This document shows positions 35,057-44,672 of a DNA stretch of 64,000 bases, in pieces. Where the stretch lies: positions 32,730 to 96,729 of the forward strand of contig CAZKFM010000012.1 in assembly GCA_964552195.1 (NCBI GenBank), given 5' to 3'. The notes beneath the pieces are model-generated. The model made no database searches, had not been told where the DNA came from, and saw nothing but the letters and a program-made list of their open reading frames with translations. This DNA is from CAZKAP01 sp964552195 (lineage in GTDB: Bacteria > Bacteroidota > Bacteroidia > Flavobacteriales > Flavobacteriaceae). Every line of letters starts with the position of its first letter. The stretch's first letter is position 1. The translations under genes were made by a program, and so were the position numbers.

Positions 35057-35722
35057 ATGGAAAAGGTGAAATCAGAAGATTTTGAATGGGGACACTACGG
35101 TTCCTCGGAAGGAACCCCGCTCAGGGAGGATGCCTTCGAACTCAGTGATCAGGAAAAGATCGAACGCATTCAGAAAAGCGTACGGGACATCCTGGAAACC
35201 CTGGGCATGGACCTCACAGACGACAGCATCAAAGGCACTCCGAAGCGGGTAGCCAAGATGTTCGTCAATGAGATTTTCGGCGGCCTCAAACCCGAGAACA
35301 AGCCGGGTGCATCCACCTTCGAGAATAAGTACGAATACGGGGAAATGCTGGTGGAGAAAAACATCACCCTCTATTCCACCTGCGAACACCACCTGCTTCC
35401 CATTGTAGGCAAGGCTCATGTCGCCTACATCTCCAATGGCACCGTGGTGGGTCTCTCCAAGATGAACCGAATCGTAGACTACTACGCCAAGCGGCCACAG
35501 GTACAGGAACGTCTGACCCGTCAGATCGTCAAAGAACTCCAGTCCATACTGGGTACCGAGGATGTGGCCTGTGTCATCGATGCCAAGCATCTTTGTGTAA
35601 ATTCCCGCGGCATACGCGATGTTGACAGCAGTACCGTTACCGCGGAATACGGTGGTGTCTTCGGGCAGGAGAAATTTCAGCGGGCATTCCTCGACTACAT
35701 CAATATGCATACTTCCTTTTAA
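35057..35722 (+). CDS. folE: GTP cyclohydrolase I
   Basis: First step of pterin/folate synthesis, forming dihydroneopterin triphosphate. The zinc ligands are in STCEHHLLPIVG and in VIDAKHLCVNSRGI. The 221-residue length from ATG 35057 is normal. A TAAATTTG element at 35011-35018 would place the transcription start after the longer upstream start at 35006, which supports the shorter form. cysS begins 3 bp after the stop. Confidence 0.96.
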   Translation: MEKVKSEDFEWGHYGSSEGTPLREDAFELSDQEKIERIQKSVRDILETLGMDLTDDSIKGTPKRVAKMFVNEIFGGLKPENKPGASTFENKYEYGEMLVEKNITLYSTCEHHLLPIVGKAHVAYISNGTVVGLSKMNRIVDYYAKRPQVQERLTRQIVKELQSILGTEDVACVIDAKHLCVNSRGIRDVDSSTVTAEYGGVFGQEKFQRAFLDYINMHTSF

Positions 35723-35724
35723 CT

Positions 35725-37215
35725 ATGGCGCGTTACCAGGAGCAGCCCCTTTTCGTATACAATTCGCTGAGCGGAACCAAGGAGGAGTTTACACCCCTGC
35801 AGGAGGGGCATGTCGGCATGTATGTCTGCGGGCCCACGGTGTACAGCAATGTTCATCTGGGGAATTGTCGGACCTTCATGTCCTTCGATGTGATATTTCG
35901 GTTCCTGAAGTTTCTGGGCTACAAGGTGCGTTACGTCCGCAACATTACCGATGCGGGTCACCTGGAGAACGATGCCGATGAAGGGGAAGACAAGATCGCC
36001 AAGAAAGCCCGGCTCGAGCAGATCGAACCTATGGAAGTAGTGCAGCAGTACACGGTGGACTTTCACCAGACACTGGCTAAGCTTAATCTGCTTCCACCCA
36101 GCATTGAACCTACTGCCACCGGTCATATTATAGAGCAGATCGGCATCATCGAAAAAATACTCGAAAAGGGCTACGCCTACGAGTCGAACGGTTCCGTGTA
36201 TTTCGATGTGCCTGCCTTTAATGAAAAATACAACTACGGCGTACTGAGTGGCCGTAACCTGGAGGATATGCTGGCGAATTCCCGCGAGCTGGCCGCCCAG
36301 TCTGACAAGAAGAATCCGGCGGATTTCGCACTTTGGAAAAAGGCGGAACCCCAGCACATCATGCGCTGGCCATCGCCCTGGGGGGATGGATTCCCCGGCT
36401 GGCACCTCGAGTGTACCGCCATGAGCACCAAGTACCTGGGCGAGACCTTCGATATACACGGAGGGGGCATGGACCTGAAGTTCCCCCATCACGAGTGCGA
36501 GATCGCTCAGGCTGAGGCATCGAATGATCAGGCACCCGTACGCTACTGGTTGCACGCCAATATGCTCACACTGAACGGGAAAAAGATGTCCAAATCCACG
36601 GGTAACAACATCTATCCCAATGAACTCTTCAACGGCACCAGCGAGCTGATCAGCAAGGCTTACAGCCCACCGGTGGTTCGCTTTTTCATGTTACAGGCCC
36701 ACTATACGAGCATACTGGATCTGAGCGATCAGGCACTGCAGTCTTCCGAAAAGGGTTACCACCGACTTATGGAGGGGATACGAACCCTGGACGATCTTTC
36801 CGCGGTTAAGAATTCAAGCGGCTGGGATGTGCAGGCCTGGGCAAAAGAATGCCTCTCGGCCATGAACGACAACTTCAACACCCCCATACTGATCGCAGTG
36901 CTGTTCGAAGGCGTAAAGCAGATTCAACAGATTCGGGAAGGCAAAGTAAGCCTGACCGAGGCCGACCTTCAATTCGTGCGGGAAACGATGAAGGGCTATG
37001 TGTTCGATGTACTTGGATTACAGATGGAAGAATCGGTATCCGCAAACACGGATCTGGTGGACGGGCTCATGGACCTGATTATTGATCTCCGCACCCGGGC
37101 ACGGGAAGACAGGGACTTCAGTACTTCCGACCAGATACGGGACCACTTGGGTAAACTGGGTATTCAGCTCAAGGACTCCCGGGAGGGAACGACCTACGAA
37201 CGTAAACCCCTCTAA
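35725..37215 (+). CDS. cysS: Cysteine--tRNA ligase
   Basis: Class I aminoacyl-tRNA synthetase. The HIGH equivalent is HLGNCRTFMSFD, and KMSKS is present as KMSKSTGN. Zinc ligands fit the CGPTVYSNVH and FPHHECEIAQ blocks. The 496-residue length is normal. It sits between folE and yidD with gaps of 2 and 0 bp, so translation is tightly coupled. Confidence 0.97.
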   Translation: MARYQEQPLFVYNSLSGTKEEFTPLQEGHVGMYVCGPTVYSNVHLGNCRTFMSFDVIFRFLKFLGYKVRYVRNITDAGHLENDADEGEDKIAKKARLEQIEPMEVVQQYTVDFHQTLAKLNLLPPSIEPTATGHIIEQIGIIEKILEKGYAYESNGSVYFDVPAFNEKYNYGVLSGRNLEDMLANSRELAAQSDKKNPADFALWKKAEPQHIMRWPSPWGDGFPGWHLECTAMSTKYLGETFDIHGGGMDLKFPHHECEIAQAEASNDQAPVRYWLHANMLTLNGKKMSKSTGNNIYPNELFNGTSELISKAYSPPVVRFFMLQAHYTSILDLSDQALQSSEKGYHRLMEGIRTLDDLSAVKNSSGWDVQAWAKECLSAMNDNFNTPILIAVLFEGVKQIQQIREGKVSLTEADLQFVRETMKGYVFDVLGLQMEESVSANTDLVDGLMDLIIDLRTRAREDRDFSTSDQIRDHLGKLGIQLKDSREGTTYERKPL

Positions 37216-37428
37216 GTGATCAAACGGATTCTCATCGGACTCGTGCGCTTCTACCAGTCGGTGATCTCACCGCTCTTCCCCCCGGCCTGCCGGTATCAGC
37301 CTACCTGTTCCCATTACATGCTGGAGGCCTTGCGCAAGTACGGTGCCTGGAAAGGCGGACTCATGGGCCTGAGAAGAATCAGTCGCTGTCATCCCTGGGG
37401 AGGCAGCGGTCACGATCCGGTTCCCTAG
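37216..37428 (+). CDS. yidD: Membrane protein insertion efficiency factor YidD
   Basis: Small amphipathic protein of 70 residues that helps YidC-dependent insertion. The conserved block PPACRYQPTCSHYMLEAL and the C-terminal SRCHPWGGSGHDPVP are diagnostic. It starts with GTG directly after the cysS stop codon. Confidence 0.95.
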   Translation: MIKRILIGLVRFYQSVISPLFPPACRYQPTCSHYMLEALRKYGAWKGGLMGLRRISRCHPWGGSGHDPVP

Positions 37429-37519
37429 TCTCGAAGCTTTACGATTTTTTCACGTCAGACGCCGGATTTATGAGTCCCTTAGTGGGCCCATTTACCTATA
37501 TTAGCGACAAAACCGTTTC

Positions 37520-38491
37520 ATGTACATCCTCGGAATAGACTGGAACCCTAACGATACCCTTTTTAAGCTGGGTCCCTTGCTGATCAAGTATTACAACCTG
37601 CTCTGGATCGCGGCCTTCGTACTGGGTTTTTTCCTGATGAAGCGGATCTTCAAAAACGAAAACAAGCCCGAAGACCGGCTCGACACCCTGTTTGTCTATT
37701 GCGTGATATCGATTATGCTGGGTGCACGGCTGGGTCACGTATTCTTCTACGACTGGGCCTACTATTCGGAGCATCTCGTGGAGATTTTGCTTCCGATACG
37801 AGAAAACAGCGGCTCAACACTGTTCGGTCTGATCAATGGCTACGAATTCACCGGGTTTACCGGGCTGGCAAGTCACGGTGCGGCCATAGCTGCTATTGTT
37901 GGGCTTTATCTCTTCTCCCGGAAATACCCGGATATGAGTGTACTCTGGTTGCTGGACAGAATTGCCATTACCACAGCCATAGGTGGAGCATTCGTCCGCA
38001 TTGGTAATTTCTTCAATTCGGAAATCAATGGTAAAATAGTAGACGACCCTTCCTTCCTGTTCGCTACTCGTTTTGTCAGGGATTCGCAGGATATGCCGGT
38101 CATACGTGCTATGAAACTCACCGGCAAACGCAACCCGAATGAGGCCTATCAGGCACTTACCGAAGATCCGGCATTCAGTCAGGTACTGGCTGAAATTCCG
38201 TACCGCCATCCCGTGCAGATGTATGAGGCTTTTGGTTATATCCTGGTATTCCTGGTCATGTATTACTTCCTTTACCTGAGAACAAACCGGAAGAACAAAG
38301 AGGGTTACCTATTTGGTTTCTGGATGGCCACCGTATTTACTATCCGTTTTATCCTGGAGTATTACAAACGTGAACAGGGAGGACTGGAAGAAGTACTGCC
38401 CTGGTTCTCCACAGGACAATGGCTCAGTATTCCCTTCGTTCTGATCGGCCTGTATTTCATGTTCCGCCCTAAGCCGGGAACCGAAATCTGA
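37520..38491 (+). CDS. lgt: Prolipoprotein diacylglyceryl transferase
   Basis: Inner membrane enzyme that adds a diacylglyceryl group to the lipobox Cys of prolipoproteins, which are numerous in this window. Seven or so transmembrane helices are visible. The Lgt signature appears as VRIGNFFNSEING near residue 158, with the essential Arg, and the RHPVQMYEA block follows. The 323-residue length is slightly longer than enterobacterial Lgt because of a loop around residues 175-215. A 91-bp gap after yidD could hold a secondary promoter (a TATATTAG element lies before the ATG). Confidence 0.95.
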   Translation: MYILGIDWNPNDTLFKLGPLLIKYYNLLWIAAFVLGFFLMKRIFKNENKPEDRLDTLFVYCVISIMLGARLGHVFFYDWAYYSEHLVEILLPIRENSGSTLFGLINGYEFTGFTGLASHGAAIAAIVGLYLFSRKYPDMSVLWLLDRIAITTAIGGAFVRIGNFFNSEINGKIVDDPSFLFATRFVRDSQDMPVIRAMKLTGKRNPNEAYQALTEDPAFSQVLAEIPYRHPVQMYEAFGYILVFLVMYYFLYLRTNRKNKEGYLFGFWMATVFTIRFILEYYKREQGGLEEVLPWFSTGQWLSIPFVLIGLYFMFRPKPGTEI

Positions 38492-38501
38492 CACTGAATT
38501 C

Positions 38502-38999
38502 ATGACGTTCCGCACAGCCTCATTCTTTCTGGCAGTTATGCTATTGGCCATTTCTGCGGCCTGCGATAGGAAGAAATCCAAATCCCTGGAACAGACTCCC
38601 ATTAGCTTTACCCGAGAAGGCACCCTGTCTGTTCGTACCCAAAAGGACAGTGTCCTCCACCTGTTCGATATCGAGTTTGCGGAAAACGAATACGAGATAC
38701 AAACGGGACTCATGTATCGGCAGTCCATGGAGGATAATCAGGGAATGATCTTCGTGTTCCCGGACGAACGCCCTCGTTCCTTCTATATGAAAAATACCGA
38801 GATCCCCCTGGACATCATCTTCGTAAAGGCCGACTCTACCATTCTGAGTATAGCCAGGAATGCGCCGCCACTGGAGGAACGAAGTATACCCTCGGAAGGG
38901 CCCGCCCGATTCGTGTTCGAGATCAACGGTGGACTGTCGGATCGTCTGGGGCTTCAGTCGGGGGATCGCCTGGTTTTTTCCAAAGCGGATACCCCCTGA
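38502..38999 (+). CDS. DUF192 lipoprotein-like exported protein
   Basis: Exported protein of 165 residues; a short signal ends in ISAAC, a lipobox-like site. The DUF192 core is clear: EIQTGLMYRQSMEDNQGMIF, FVFPDERPRSFYMKNT, and PLDIIFVKADSTIL. The DUF192 fold is a small beta-barrel of unknown function, often envelope-associated. It lies 10 bp after lgt and 30 bp before an ABC ATPase gene, so it belongs to the same transcription unit. Confidence 0.9.
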   Translation: MTFRTASFFLAVMLLAISAACDRKKSKSLEQTPISFTREGTLSVRTQKDSVLHLFDIEFAENEYEIQTGLMYRQSMEDNQGMIFVFPDERPRSFYMKNTEIPLDIIFVKADSTILSIARNAPPLEERSIPSEGPARFVFEINGGLSDRLGLQSGDRLVFSKADTP

Positions 39000-39029
39000 G
39001 GATTCGCGCGCTTTACTATCTTGGCCCCC

Positions 39030-40259
39030 ATGTGCCATTTCTCGATCCTCCTCAATACGCAGACTCAAACCGATGTAGTTACTGAGGACCTGAAAAAAGG
39101 GCGTCTGCCTGCCCTGAAGGATGGATTACCCGAATCGGGCTGGGAGCTCTCGGATAACCAAATTCAACGCTGGATTGGTCAGGAGTATCGATACGAACGG
39201 TCGGAACTGAGCGAAGCCGGTGGTCCTCTCCTCAGGAACCTGAGCAGCGGCCAGCGAAAAATGGCGGTGTTCCGGTATCTGCTTACTCGCGAGGTCCCCT
39301 GCGCCGTGCTGGTCGATCCGTGGGAGCACCTCGACAAAGAGGCTCGACGGGAAATGAAACAGGCCATTCAGGATCGGTCCGATCGCACCCAATGGGTCTT
39401 TCTGGTTTATCGTCTTACCGATTTGCCCTCCCTGGTGAATATCACCTATAAGGTCATAGGATCTCCCCCCTATACATACACAAGCCTAAATCCGGAGGAA
39501 CTAAGCTCGCATCAGGATCATGCCCCGGTAGATATACCACCTCCTCCGGTCTCTGCGCCGGTTTACGACGGAGAACAACTCGTTTACATGCGGAACCTGC
39601 AGGTTTCCTACACTGACAGTCCTGTCCTGAACGGTCTGAACTGGACCGTTCGCCGCGGCGAACGCTGGCTGCTCAAGGGACCCAATGGAAGTGGCAAGAG
39701 TACGCTGGTTTCGATGATAACCGGAGATAACCAGAAAGCCTATGGTCAAGACATCGTTCTTTTCGGGAAGAAGAAGGGTCAGGGTGAATCGGTCTGGGAA
39801 ATCAAGCAATTACTGGGGTACTTTACCCCGAGTCAGGTGGAACACTTCAATGGATACCAGAGCCTCTATCAAATGATCGCATCGGGCTACAAGGATTCCC
39901 TGGGATTGTACACTCCGCCAACGGAAGAGGAGGAAAGACTAAGTCTGCAATGGATTCGGCTTCTGGGCATGGAACGCCAAAAAAACCATGCTTTTCGTTC
40001 GTTCAGCAAGGGGGAGCGCAACCTGATTATGACCATGCGGGCTTTGGTCAAGCATCCTCCTTTAGTGATACTGGATGAACCGACGATCGGGCTCTCGGAC
40101 GAAGAATCGTCTCACTACGCCCGTCTGATCCGGATTTTCTGCGAAGCTAGCGGCGCAGCGCTGATCTGGGTTTCCCATGAAGATCACCCCGAAATTCAAC
40201 CCGACCGGATACTCGAACTATTGCCCGGACCTAAGGGCTCAAGTGCCTTCATTTCATAA
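39030..40259 (+). CDS. ABC ATPase, ModF-like, with a degenerate first domain
   Basis: Soluble protein of 409 residues with two ABC-type halves. The second (from about residue 185) is complete: GPNGSGKST, SFSKGERNLIMTMRA, LVILDEPTIGLS and the WVSHEDH switch. The first has a signature LSSGQRKMAVF and a Walker-B-like VLVDPWEHLD but no Walker A, and lacks the catalytic Glu after the Asp. No membrane subunit is adjacent. ModF/PhrA-like proteins are a plausible comparison, but the function is unknown. The ATG at 39030 is preferred; a TTG at 39021 is also in frame. Confidence 0.85.
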   Translation: MCHFSILLNTQTQTDVVTEDLKKGRLPALKDGLPESGWELSDNQIQRWIGQEYRYERSELSEAGGPLLRNLSSGQRKMAVFRYLLTREVPCAVLVDPWEHLDKEARREMKQAIQDRSDRTQWVFLVYRLTDLPSLVNITYKVIGSPPYTYTSLNPEELSSHQDHAPVDIPPPPVSAPVYDGEQLVYMRNLQVSYTDSPVLNGLNWTVRRGERWLLKGPNGSGKSTLVSMITGDNQKAYGQDIVLFGKKKGQGESVWEIKQLLGYFTPSQVEHFNGYQSLYQMIASGYKDSLGLYTPPTEEEERLSLQWIRLLGMERQKNHAFRSFSKGERNLIMTMRALVKHPPLVILDEPTIGLSDEESSHYARLIRIFCEASGAALIWVSHEDHPEIQPDRILELLPGPKGSSAFIS

Positions 40260-40260
40260 A

Positions 40261-40292
40261 AAAGGCCCGCCGGGATCGGCGGGCCTTTTTTT
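40261..40292. terminator. Bidirectional terminator between the ABC ATPase and secDF
   Basis: AAAGGCCCGCC (40261-40271) pairs with GGCGGGCCTTT (40278-40288), with A residues before and T residues after. It fits termination of both convergent genes. Confidence 0.88.
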
Positions 40293-40308
40293 CGACTTGT
40301 GGGTATTA

Positions 40309-43300
40309 TTAGGCCGTTACCTCCTTGCGGGGCTTGGTACTTACCTTTTTCTTGTCCTTATCCGACTTAGAGGAACCATCCTTTATGGACGTGGGCAACG
40401 ACTCGTACATCACGGGCGTCGCTATGAACACCGAGGAATAGGTTCCGACGATTACACCGATTATCATGGCGAACATGAAGCCTCTTAGGCTCTCACCCCC
40501 GAAGATAAAGATTGAGATCAGTACAATCAGGGTGGTTAGGGATGTATTCAGTGTACGGCTTAGCGTACTATTGAGTGCATCATTTACATTTTCTCCATTG
40601 TTCCATCCTTTAAGACCGATGATTTCCCGTATACGGTCGAAGACCACCACCGTATCGTTGAGGGAGTAACCGATTACGGTTAGTAGGGCCGCAATAAAGG
40701 CCTGATCGATCTCCATGCTGAAGGGCATAAACTCTCCAATCAATGAGAACAATCCAAGCACCAGGAGAACATCATGTAACACAGCGGTAACCGCACCCAG
40801 CGAGAACTGCCAGCGCGAGAAGCGAATAAGTATGTATAGGAATACGATGATCAGCGATCCCAGTACGGCCATGTAGGCATTGTTCTTAATGTCGTCGGCG
40901 ATGGTCGGACCCACTTTGACCGATTCCAGTATGCCGACCGTCTTATTGTCGTTCTGCTCTACGAACTCCTGCAGGCTATATCCGTTGGGCAGGAATGGGG
41001 TCAGGGCAGCAAACATGCTTTCCTGTATCTCCTTATCCACCTCGAGTCCGGTTTCCTTGATCTTGTACGATGTGGTCATCTTGACCTGGTTCTGTCTCCC
41101 GTAGGTTTTGACGTTGGTGCCCGTACCAAATTCGGTCACCAGAACTTCCTTGATCTCACGGGGATTCACCTCTTTATCGAAGCGCAACACATAGGTACGT
41201 CCCCCGAGGAGGTCAATACCCTGTTGCAGCCCCTTGGTCCCTAATGAAATCAGGCTGATCAAAATGAGCCCACCACTTACCATGTAGGCCCAGCGGCGAT
41301 TCTTCAAAAAGCCAAAATTGAAATTCTTGAGCCAGGTTCTGGTCGTGGGTGTACAAAAAGCCAGGGTTCGTTTCTTCTTGCCTTCGAGATAGGACTCGAT
41401 CATCAGTCGGGTCACAAAAATGGCCGTGAAAAGGGACGTGGCTATACCTATCATCAGGGTAGTCGCAAATCCTTTGATGGGACCGGAACCTACCCAGAAC
41501 AGGATAACCGCCGTCAGGAAGGTCGTAATATTGGCATCCAGGATGGACCAGATCGCCTTATCGAATCCGTCCTTGATGGCCTGGGCCATGCCCTTTCCGC
41601 GATCGAGCTCTTCCTTAATCCTTTCGAATATCAGTACGTTGGCGTCCACCGACATACCTATTGTAAGCACGATACCGGCTATACCCGGTAGGGTCAGTAC
41701 GGCCCTCAGGCTCGAAAGCACGCCGAAAATAAGGAGTATGTTAAGCGCCAGGGCAATATCCGCGAACAGACCCGCTCTACCGTAGTAAAACATCATCCAC
41801 ACCAGTACCAGTATCATCGCGATCAGGAACGAATTGAAACCGGCCTTGATCGCCTCTCTACCCAGCGAAGGTCCAACCACTTCCGACTGGATAATCTCGG
41901 CCTTGGCGGGCAGTTTTCCCGCCCTCAGGATGGTCGCAATATCCTTGGTTTCGGCCGTGGTAAATTGACCCGTTATCTCAGATCTTCCTCCGGATATGGG
42001 ACCCGTGGAAACCCCCGGGGCCGTGTACACCTTATTATCGAGCACGATGGCGATTCCGTTCTGCTGCTCAAAAACCTCGCCGGTAAGTCGCTCCCATTCC
42101 CTCGCCCCACGGGTATTCATGCTCATGCTAACGGCGGCCTTACCGAACTGATCGAAAGTCGCCTGGGCATCGGTTACGACATCACCGCTAATGCGGGGCT
42201 TGTTGTTCCTGTTGGACTTCAACACATAGAGCTGAGCAACCTCAGAATCCTCAGTGGGTCTTTCCCAGGCGAATTTCGAGTACCGGATCGCAGGCGGCAG
42301 AAGCCTGAGTATTTCGGGTTTATTGAGGTAGCTACTAATCTCGGCTGTATCGGTTACGGCCGCAACAAAAAAGGCATTGCTGCCGGGAGGGGCCAGGGAT
42401 AGTTTTTCAAGTAGGGGATTCACCTGTCCCGCTACGGCGGTGGAATCTTCTTCGGCGCTGCTCAGCAGATCGGCTACCCGGTCGATATTGGAAGTAGAGT
42501 CTACGGCCACTGCTGTGCTGTCCCCTGTTTTTTCTGCCTTGAACTGCTCGGCCAGTTTCTGATCGGCCAGCACCATGAACTCGGTGATGGCGTTTTCGTT
42601 TCGCGGATAGGTCTCCCAGAATTCCAGCTGAGCCGTACTTGAGAGCAGCTTCTGGGCACGGTCCACATCCTGCGCACCGGGCAGTTCCACGACTATGCGT
42701 CCGGAACTCCCTACCCTCTGAATGTTGGGCTGGGTTACTCCAAAGTTATCAATCCGCTCCCTCAGTACGCGGAAGGCGGAATCAACAGCCTCATCGATCT
42801 CCTTGCGAATCACCGAACGTACCTGTTCGTCAGTCATGTCAATATCTACCTTCTCGGCCAGGCGCTTGTTAGCGAAGATATCCGGGTCGGACAGATTGGA
42901 ATCTCCCTTGACCTCGTCGAAAGCCTGGAAGAAGAGTTCTGCGTAGGTGTCCTGGCTGTTTTCTGAACGCTCATCGGCCAGTTGAAGGGCCCGATTAAAG
43001 GCCTCATTATCGGTTTCATTCGCCAGGCTAACCAGGATCTGACGCACCGAAATCTGCAGGGTCACATTAATACCGCCTTTGAGGTCCAGACCCTTATTCA
43101 ATTCCTTTTTCTTGGCATCGTCGTAGCTGGTATAGCCCAGGACACTGATCTCACCAATCGAATCCAGGTACTCCATTTCCAACTTCTGCCGCTTAGCCAG
43201 ATAATCCCCCTCTTCCACTCCGATCTCAGCGGTTGCGTGGGCCTTGGCATCTCTCTCCAGCTTGCTCGAGATAAATGTAAAGGAGAGCTGGTAAATACTC

Positions 43301-43350
43301 ACCAACCCGAAAAGAAGCGCAAAGACTCGGATCAATCCTTTATTCTGCAT
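40309..43350 (-). CDS. secDF: Protein translocase subunit SecDF (fused)
   Basis: Fusion of SecD and SecF that uses proton flow to help Sec export finish. The 1013-residue protein has the SecD N-terminal segment (DLKGGINVTLQ, PGAQDVDRAQKLL), a large periplasmic domain, and twelve transmembrane helices in two sets. The membrane motif of SecD is visible as GMSVDANVLIFERIKEE, and that of SecF as GYSLNDTVVVFDRIREI. The fusion is standard in Bacteroidota. It has a good promoter and a perfect palindrome in its leader. Confidence 0.96.
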   Translation of the reverse strand: MQNKGLIRVFALLFGLVSIYQLSFTFISSKLERDAKAHATAEIGVEEGDYLAKRQKLEMEYLDSIGEISVLGYTSYDDAKKKELNKGLDLKGGINVTLQISVRQILVSLANETDNEAFNRALQLADERSENSQDTYAELFFQAFDEVKGDSNLSDPDIFANKRLAEKVDIDMTDEQVRSVIRKEIDEAVDSAFRVLRERIDNFGVTQPNIQRVGSSGRIVVELPGAQDVDRAQKLLSSTAQLEFWETYPRNENAITEFMVLADQKLAEQFKAEKTGDSTAVAVDSTSNIDRVADLLSSAEEDSTAVAGQVNPLLEKLSLAPPGSNAFFVAAVTDTAEISSYLNKPEILRLLPPAIRYSKFAWERPTEDSEVAQLYVLKSNRNNKPRISGDVVTDAQATFDQFGKAAVSMSMNTRGAREWERLTGEVFEQQNGIAIVLDNKVYTAPGVSTGPISGGRSEITGQFTTAETKDIATILRAGKLPAKAEIIQSEVVGPSLGREAIKAGFNSFLIAMILVLVWMMFYYGRAGLFADIALALNILLIFGVLSSLRAVLTLPGIAGIVLTIGMSVDANVLIFERIKEELDRGKGMAQAIKDGFDKAIWSILDANITTFLTAVILFWVGSGPIKGFATTLMIGIATSLFTAIFVTRLMIESYLEGKKKRTLAFCTPTTRTWLKNFNFGFLKNRRWAYMVSGGLILISLISLGTKGLQQGIDLLGGRTYVLRFDKEVNPREIKEVLVTEFGTGTNVKTYGRQNQVKMTTSYKIKETGLEVDKEIQESMFAALTPFLPNGYSLQEFVEQNDNKTVGILESVKVGPTIADDIKNNAYMAVLGSLIIVFLYILIRFSRWQFSLGAVTAVLHDVLLVLGLFSLIGEFMPFSMEIDQAFIAALLTVIGYSLNDTVVVFDRIREIIGLKGWNNGENVNDALNSTLSRTLNTSLTTLIVLISIFIFGGESLRGFMFAMIIGVIVGTYSSVFIATPVMYESLPTSIKDGSSKSDKDKKKVSTKPRKEVTA

Positions 43351-43364
43351 GTTTTTAAGCTTTT

Positions 43365-43376
43365 AGCCACGTGGCT
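43365..43376. promoter_or_regulatory. 12-bp perfect palindrome in the secDF leader
   Basis: AGCCACGTGGCT lies in the short leader between the predicted transcription start (about 43382) and the secDF start codon (43350). With its flanks (TTTAGCCACGTGGCTTTT), it could be an operator, a hairpin in the messenger, or a start of a feature not recognised. Confidence 0.4.
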
Positions 43377-43388
43377 TTTAATGGCCTG

Positions 43389-43419
43389 CAAATATATTAC
43401 TTCCGGTAGGAAATGCCAA
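43389..43419 (-). promoter_or_regulatory. Promoter of secDF
   Basis: On the minus strand, TTGG (43419-43416), exactly 19 nt, then TATATTTG (43396-43389), which matches the Bacteroidota TTG-N19-TAnnTTTG promoter. Confidence 0.75.
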
Positions 43420-43456
43420 TAGCGTTCTACAGGAGTCCAAATCCGTTTGCCTGTAC

Positions 43457-43483
43457 GAAAAAGGGCCGCCCAAGCGACCCTTT
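43457..43483 (-). terminator. Intrinsic terminator of mdh
   Basis: AAAGGGCCGC (43460-43469) pairs with GCGACCCTTT (43474-43483), where one position forms a U-G pair in the minus-strand RNA, and A residues flank the left side as a U tract. Confidence 0.7.
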
Positions 43484-43516
43484 AGAACCATGATTTCTCG
43501 CTGTATTCCAACCCGC

Positions 43517-44437
43517 CTAGAGCAGTTGGTTGGTAGCAGCTACCCCTTCCGCACTCGACTGCAGCTTGCTTTTCTCTTCTTCGCTGAGTTCGATCTCCAA
43601 TATCTGTTCTATACCCTGGCGTCCGATCACAACGGGTATACCAATGCAGATATCGTTCAGCCCGTATTCGCCTTCCAGCATGGCCGAGCAAGGGAACACC
43701 TTCTTCTGATCACAAGCAATGGCCTGTACCAGGGCAGATACCGCCGCGCCCGGAGCATACCACGCACTGGTGCCCAGCAACTTGGTCAGTATAGCTCCAC
43801 CCACCTTGGTATCTTCGACGATCTGCTCCATACGCTGCTCATCCAGGAATTCAGAAACCTTAACGCTGTTTCGCGTGGCATGACCGATCAAGGGAACCAT
43901 TCCTTTATCGGAGTGGCCTCCGATAACCATACCATCGACATCAGAAATGGGCGCTCCCAGGGCCTCCGCCAGGCGGTACTTAAAACGGGCACTGTCCAGA
44001 GCTCCGCCCATTCCGATAATTCGGTTTTTTGGGAGTCCCAGAGTCTTATGGGTTAGGTAGGTCATGGTATCCATGGGGTTACTTACCACGATGAATATAG
44101 CCTCAGGAGACTGTTCGTTCAGGTTGGTGGCCACGGTTCGGACAATATCGGCGTTGATGCCGATCAGCTCCTCCCGGGTCATACCGGGTTTCCTGGGTAT
44201 TCCAGAGGTAATAACAACTACCTGACTCCCGGCCGTGGCCGAATAATCATTCGTTACTCCGCTGATTCGGGTATCGAATCCGTTCAGGGAGGCTGTTTGC
44301 ATCAGGTCCATAGCCTTTCCCTCGGCGAATCCCTCCTTAATGTCCAGCAGGACCACATCGGAAGCGAAATTTTTCATGGCGATATACTCTGCGCAGCTCG
44401 CACCCACGGCACCTGCACCGACTACCGTTACTTTCAT
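43517..44437 (-). CDS. mdh: Malate dehydrogenase
   Basis: Oxidises malate to oxaloacetate with NAD in the TCA cycle. The nucleotide-binding GAGAVGASCAEY is near residue 7. Catalytic parts are present: Asp/Arg region KPGMTREELI, ISNPMDTMTY-like VVSNPMDTMTY, and the catalytic His in VIGGHSDKGMVPL. The 306-residue LDH-like MDH is typical. A TAATTTTG element (44472-44465) lies about 28 bp before the start and may be its promoter. Confidence 0.95.
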   Translation of the reverse strand: MKVTVVGAGAVGASCAEYIAMKNFASDVVLLDIKEGFAEGKAMDLMQTASLNGFDTRISGVTNDYSATAGSQVVVITSGIPRKPGMTREELIGINADIVRTVATNLNEQSPEAIFIVVSNPMDTMTYLTHKTLGLPKNRIIGMGGALDSARFKYRLAEALGAPISDVDGMVIGGHSDKGMVPLIGHATRNSVKVSEFLDEQRMEQIVEDTKVGGAILTKLLGTSAWYAPGAAVSALVQAIACDQKKVFPCSAMLEGEYGLNDICIGIPVVIGRQGIEQILEIELSEEEKSKLQSSAEGVAATNQLL

Positions 44438-44672
44438 ATTGATAGGTTTTCTAGATTACTGAGGCAAAATTAGGGCATACGCAAGGAACCCGAACATGAT
44501 AATGATCATAAGTTTAAACCCCGTTCGTCGATTGGCCTGCACGCCGTTCATCGGATATATCGAGCCGTTCTCCGATTCATCGAATAAAAATTCCTACGTC
44601 GAAAAAAACCAATAGGACAGGATCATAGTACGTTCTAGTTATACCAAATCGAACCTAAACTACCTACTTGCT

